This document shows, one piece after another, positions 60,418-64,000 of a DNA stretch of 64,000 nt (the first letter of the stretch is position 1; every line of letters begins with the position of its first letter). The notes beneath the pieces are model-generated. The model was not told the DNA's origin. It saw only the letters and a program-made list of their open reading frames with translations, and did not search any database. The translations under genes were made by a program, and so were the position numbers. The DNA is from JAOPZW01 sp963807305 (lineage in GTDB: Bacteria > Actinomycetota > Thermoleophilia > Solirubrobacterales > Solirubrobacteraceae), in assembly GCA_963807305.1 (NCBI GenBank), contig CAWEBN010000005.1, forward strand, positions 1 through 64,000, in the 5' to 3' direction.

Positions 60418-60473
60418 TGCTCAGGTTCCTCTCAAGCGATTCTTCACTGCCTCACAGGTGCGGGGTCGATGAT
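60418..60473 (+). promoter_or_regulatory. four-box 11-bp-periodic promoter of the small exported protein
   Basis: Boxes at 60418 (TGCTCA), 60429 (CTCTCA), 60440 (TTCTTC) and 60451 (CTCACA) are at exact 11-bp steps; the third is weak. Eleven bases separate the last from -10 GATGAT (60468-60473), and ATG 60480 follows 6 bases later. It is the same layout as at 23798, 25996 and 35648, and it identifies the small gene downstream as real. Confidence 0.6.
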
Positions 60474-60479
60474 CCCGCC

Positions 60480-60821
60480 ATGACCCGACCCGCCCTCCGA
60501 CCCCTCACCGCGGCCACGGCGGCCATGGTGGCGGGCGCGGTCGGAGCCGTTCCCGCCACCGCCGCCGGAGCGCCTGCAGCGCCTCCGGTCGCGGCGCGTT
60601 GGCACGCGCCGCCTCCCCAGGCAGCCGTCATCCCTCCCAAGGCGAGGCCGACGGCGGTGAACGCGGCCACGGCGCGCGAGCCCGGTGCTCCACAGACCGG
60701 GCTCGCAGGACAAGGCGCCGTGGTCGCCGGGAACGGCATCGAGGCCACTCCGCTCGGCGCTCATGGCAGCGTCGGGCGTGGGGCCGGTGCGCCAGCGCGC
60801 GCCCGCGCGCCACCGCGCTGA
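60480..60821 (+). CDS. small exported Ala/Pro-rich protein
   Basis: A 113-residue protein: a signal peptide (LTAATAAMVAGAVGAVPATA, cleavage near residue 29) and an Ala/Pro/Gly-rich mature part. There is no known domain, and codon composition is slightly less GC3-biased than its neighbours. A competing minus-strand frame exists, but the promoter with 6-bp spacing to this ATG favours this one. Likely a secreted or envelope protein in the two-component regulon. Confidence 0.55.
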   Translation: MTRPALRPLTAATAAMVAGAVGAVPATAAGAPAAPPVAARWHAPPPQAAVIPPKARPTAVNAATAREPGAPQTGLAGQGAVVAGNGIEATPLGAHGSVGRGAGAPARARAPPR

Positions 60822-61748
60822 CGGCGCCCCAGCGGCGCCGTACTGCCGGAGGTGGTGAAGTGCCACAATGTTGCTCGTGCAACCGATCACCGTCCGGCAC
60901 TTCTCAGACCCTGGCTGCCCGTGGGCCTACTCGGCCTCTCCGGCGCTGGCCACGCTGCGCTGGCGCTACGGCGCTCAGCTCGACTGGAAGCTCACGCTCA
61001 TCGGGCTGACGGAGCGCTCCCAGCAGTACGTCGACCGCGGCTACACGCCCCAGCGCCAGGCCCGGGGCTATCGCAACTTCCGCCAGTACGGGATGCCGTT
61101 CCAGACGCAGCCCAAGCACCACGTGGCGGCCACCTCGCGCGCGTGCCGCGCCGTCGTCGCCGCCCGCATGGAGGACCCGGCGCTCGGCGACGCCGCGTTC
61201 CGCGCGCTGCAGCTCATGCAGTTCACGACGCCGCTCGTGCTCGACGAGGACGGCGACCTCGCCACCGGCCTGCGCCGCGTCTCCGGGCTCGACGCGCAGG
61301 CGATCGTCGCGCGCATCGACGATCCCGACGTCGTCGAGGCCTACGAGGCCGATCGCGCGCGGGCGCGCACCGCGGCGGGCTCGCCGACCGAGTTCCAGGG
61401 CAAGAGCGCGGCCACCGACGGCCCCGTCCGCTACACCGCGCCCTCACTCGTCTTCGAGCGTGACGGCAGGACCCTCGAGGCCGGCGGCTTCCAGCCCATC
61501 GAGGCCTACGACGTCATCCTCGCCAACTTCGACACCTCGCTCGAGCGCCGCGCGCCCGCCGAGGACCCGCTCGAGGCCCTCGATGAGGCCCCGCACGGCC
61601 TGGTCACCGCCGAGGTGGCCGAGATCATGCGGCCCGGACTCTTCCCCGCCGATCGCGGGGCCGCCGAGGACGCGCTCATCGACGCCGCCGCCCGCGGCGA
61701 AGTCGTACGCGTGCCGGTCGGCGACGACGGCGTGTGGCTCGCGGCTCG

Positions 61749-62798
<1,050 letters not shown>

Positions 62799-62837
62799 CG
62801 CGGGCCGCGACGATAGCGCCCGCGCGCCTGAAAGCGG

Positions 62838-64000
62838 TCAGCCGGCCGGCGGCGCCGCAGAGGCCCCGGCGATCGGAGCACCCGAATCGACGGGAGGGCC
62901 GGCGTCGGAGCCCTGGCCCGGGGTCGGCGGCGTCGCCGGCGGCGTCGTCAGCCCGGGCGTCGCGGCGGGGTCGTCGGGCGAGGGAGCGCCGACGGCTCCC
63001 GTCCCGCTCGGGTCCGGCATCGCGTCCTCGTCGGGCGCCATGGCGCCGCCGGTCTGAGCCTCCTCCGGCGCCACCGTGCCGCCGGCGGCCGGCGCGGGCG
63101 CCGCGACGCTCCCGGTCGCCGGCTCGGTGACGGCGGCCGGCGTCGTCGTGACCGTGTCGCGCGCGGGGGCCTTGCGCGGCTTGGATGCCGGCGGCTGGGC
63201 ATCGCGCACGGGGTCGATGGCGCGCGCCAGCGGAGCCTTCACGGGCGCGGTGGCGGCGGCCGAGCGCGCCGCGGCCGAGCGCGCCGCGGCCGGGCGCGCG
63301 TGGTGCGCGGCGTGGTGGGCGGGCGCGACCGGGCTCGTGTACTGGCGCACCTCGGCCGCCCCTCCACCGACGACGGCAGCACAGCAGACGATGGCCACGA
63401 CCTTCGTGGCGGTGGCGGTGGCGGCGGTGGCTCCGCCGGCCACGGCGGCCGTGCCTCCGGCGCCGGCGCCGGCGCCGGCGGCCGCTCCGGACGACGCCCC
63501 GCCGATCCCCAGCAGCTTGGCCACGGTCGCGAGCGGCCCGGCGCTGCCCGGCACGAGCGCCGCGAGGCCCTCGTCGACGCCGCGCAGCGCCTGGCGGTAC
63601 TCGCGGCAGCCGTCGCAGTCGCGCAGGTGCCGGCGCGAGCGCCCACTGGCCCGCACGCCGCGCCCGTGGGAGCGGACGAGGTCGGCGCGGATGTCCACGC
63701 ATGCGGTGTCGCGTGCCTCGCCTGCCTCGACGAGGCCGACGCGGGCGCGTACGAGCAGCGACTTGATCGCGGGCACCGAGGTGTCCAGGGCGTCGGCCAG
63801 CTCGGCGTAGGTGAGCCCGTCGAGCTCGCGCATGAGCAGCGCCGAGCGCTGCTGCTCGGGCAGGCGCTGAACGTCCTGCACAAGCCGGCGCAGGTCCTCG
63901 CGGCGCGCCGTCTCGGCCTGGGGGTCGTGCCCCGGCGTGCGCGACAGCTCGTAGATCTCGGCCGCCGGCGGGTCCGGGCGGCGTAGGTGGTCGATGCAGC
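62838..64000 (-). CDS. ECF sigma factor with fused zinc knuckle, membrane segment and Ala/Pro-rich tail (5' end cut)
   Basis: Visible from about 387 codons; the N-terminus lies beyond 64000. Region 2.4 is CIDHLRRPDPPAAE, region 4 is RLPEQQRSALLMRELDGL then TYAELADALDTSVPAIKSLL. A ZAS-like knuckle, HLRDCDGC (HxxxCxxC), a hydrophobic segment (ATKVVAIVCCAAVVGGGAAE) and a long Ala/Pro/Thr-rich tail follow. The plan is that of the sigma factor at 16210-17889, with different sequence. The tail would be outside the cell. Confidence 0.85.
   Translation of the reverse strand, partial: CIDHLRRPDPPAAEIYELSRTPGHDPQAETARREDLRRLVQDVQRLPEQQRSALLMRELDGLTYAELADALDTSVPAIKSLLVRARVGLVEAGEARDTACVDIRADLVRSHGRGVRASGRSRRHLRDCDGCREYRQALRGVDEGLAALVPGSAGPLATVAKLLGIGGASSGAAAGAGAGAGGTAAVAGGATAATATATKVVAIVCCAAVVGGGAAEVRQYTSPVAPAHHAAHHARPAAARSAAARSAAATAPVKAPLARAIDPVRDAQPPASKPRKAPARDTVTTTPAAVTEPATGSVAAPAPAAGGTVAPEEAQTGGAMAPDEDAMPDPSGTGAVGAPSPDDPAATPGLTTPPATPPTPGQGSDAGPPVDSGAPIAGASAAPPAG

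Noticed and set aside
60452..60748. Minus-strand frame of 98 codons with an Ala/Thr-rich, signal-like segment
   Set aside because: It competes with the plus-strand exported protein at 60480, which has a full promoter with a conserved 6-bp spacing.

Overview
The window is 64 kb of very GC-rich (by eye well above 70%), densely packed bacterial chromosome. Codon use is GC3-saturated, GTG and TTG starts are common, and many neighbouring genes overlap by ATGA or GTGA. Together with the gene content (FadD15-type acyl-CoA ligase, a GT39 mannosyl/arabinosyl-type transferase with a glycine-rich tail, ECF sigma factors fused to membrane tails, AcuI and Leu-DH paralogs, SDIMO-associated alcohol dehydrogenase), this suggests an actinobacterium, most likely of the class Thermoleophilia (Solirubrobacterales type). 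That placement is an inference; no rRNA is present. One tRNA (Pro, CGG) is present. I see no insertion sequence, prophage or CRISPR array.

Layout. 1-6.3 kb: partial aldolase, small zinc-ribbon and regulator/membrane-protein pair, then surE-ligA and two DUF202 membrane proteins. 6.3-18.2 kb: DacB-type peptidase, frameshifted patatin, secreted fibronectin-III-like protein, HisC-like aminotransferase, BBE-type flavoenzyme, FadD, a decayed NIF3 gene, and a large ECF sigma factor with a fused zinc-finger/membrane tail, followed by tRNA-Pro. 18.3-22.3 kb: a PIG-L deacetylase and then an eroded set (GroEL lacking its apical domain, intact zinc alcohol dehydrogenase, truncated Fe-S assembly-like protein, possible regulator fragment) that resembles the accessory genes of propane-type di-iron monooxygenase clusters. 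22.6-29.7 kb: second alcohol dehydrogenase, OmpR-type two-component system, GT2-GtrA glycosyltransferase, XRE-cupin regulator with cupin partner, and a frameshifted ECF sigma factor with a membrane partner. 29.7-36.9 kb: FUSC transporter, cysteine-desulfurase-like enzyme, GT39 transferase divergent from a Tat-exported intradiol dioxygenase. 37.1-42.6 kb: a tightly overlapping seven-gene catabolic operon. 42.6-64 kb: catalase, flavin monooxygenase, L,D-transpeptidase, LuxR-type ATPase regulator, a second FUSC-like protein, AcuI, AlkA, fumarylacetoacetase, disulfide reductase, PQQ-type sugar dehydrogenase lipoprotein, methyltransferases, MBL hydrolase, DsbA-like protein, Leu/Val dehydrogenase and, at the edge, a second ECF sigma factor with a fused membrane tail.

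How the parts connect. The most striking signal is regulatory. Five promoters (before the two-component regulator, the GT2-GtrA gene, the GT39 gene, the intradiol dioxygenase and a small exported protein at 60.5 kb) share one architecture: four boxes resembling CTCTCA at exact 11-bp steps, then 11 bp, then a -10 element of GAT/GAC type, then (in four of five) exactly 6 bp to the start codon, implying leaderless transcripts. The OmpR-type regulator at 23860 is the obvious candidate to bind them, since its own promoter carries the array. This would join the two-component system, two membrane glycosyltransferases and two exported proteins into one envelope regulon. Several genes are visibly broken (patatin, NIF3, GroEL, an ECF sigma factor), and two others have no ATG/GTG/TTG at the expected start (ATA and ATC instead). 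Some of these could be sequencing errors, but NIF3 and GroEL carry large internal deletions and are true decay.
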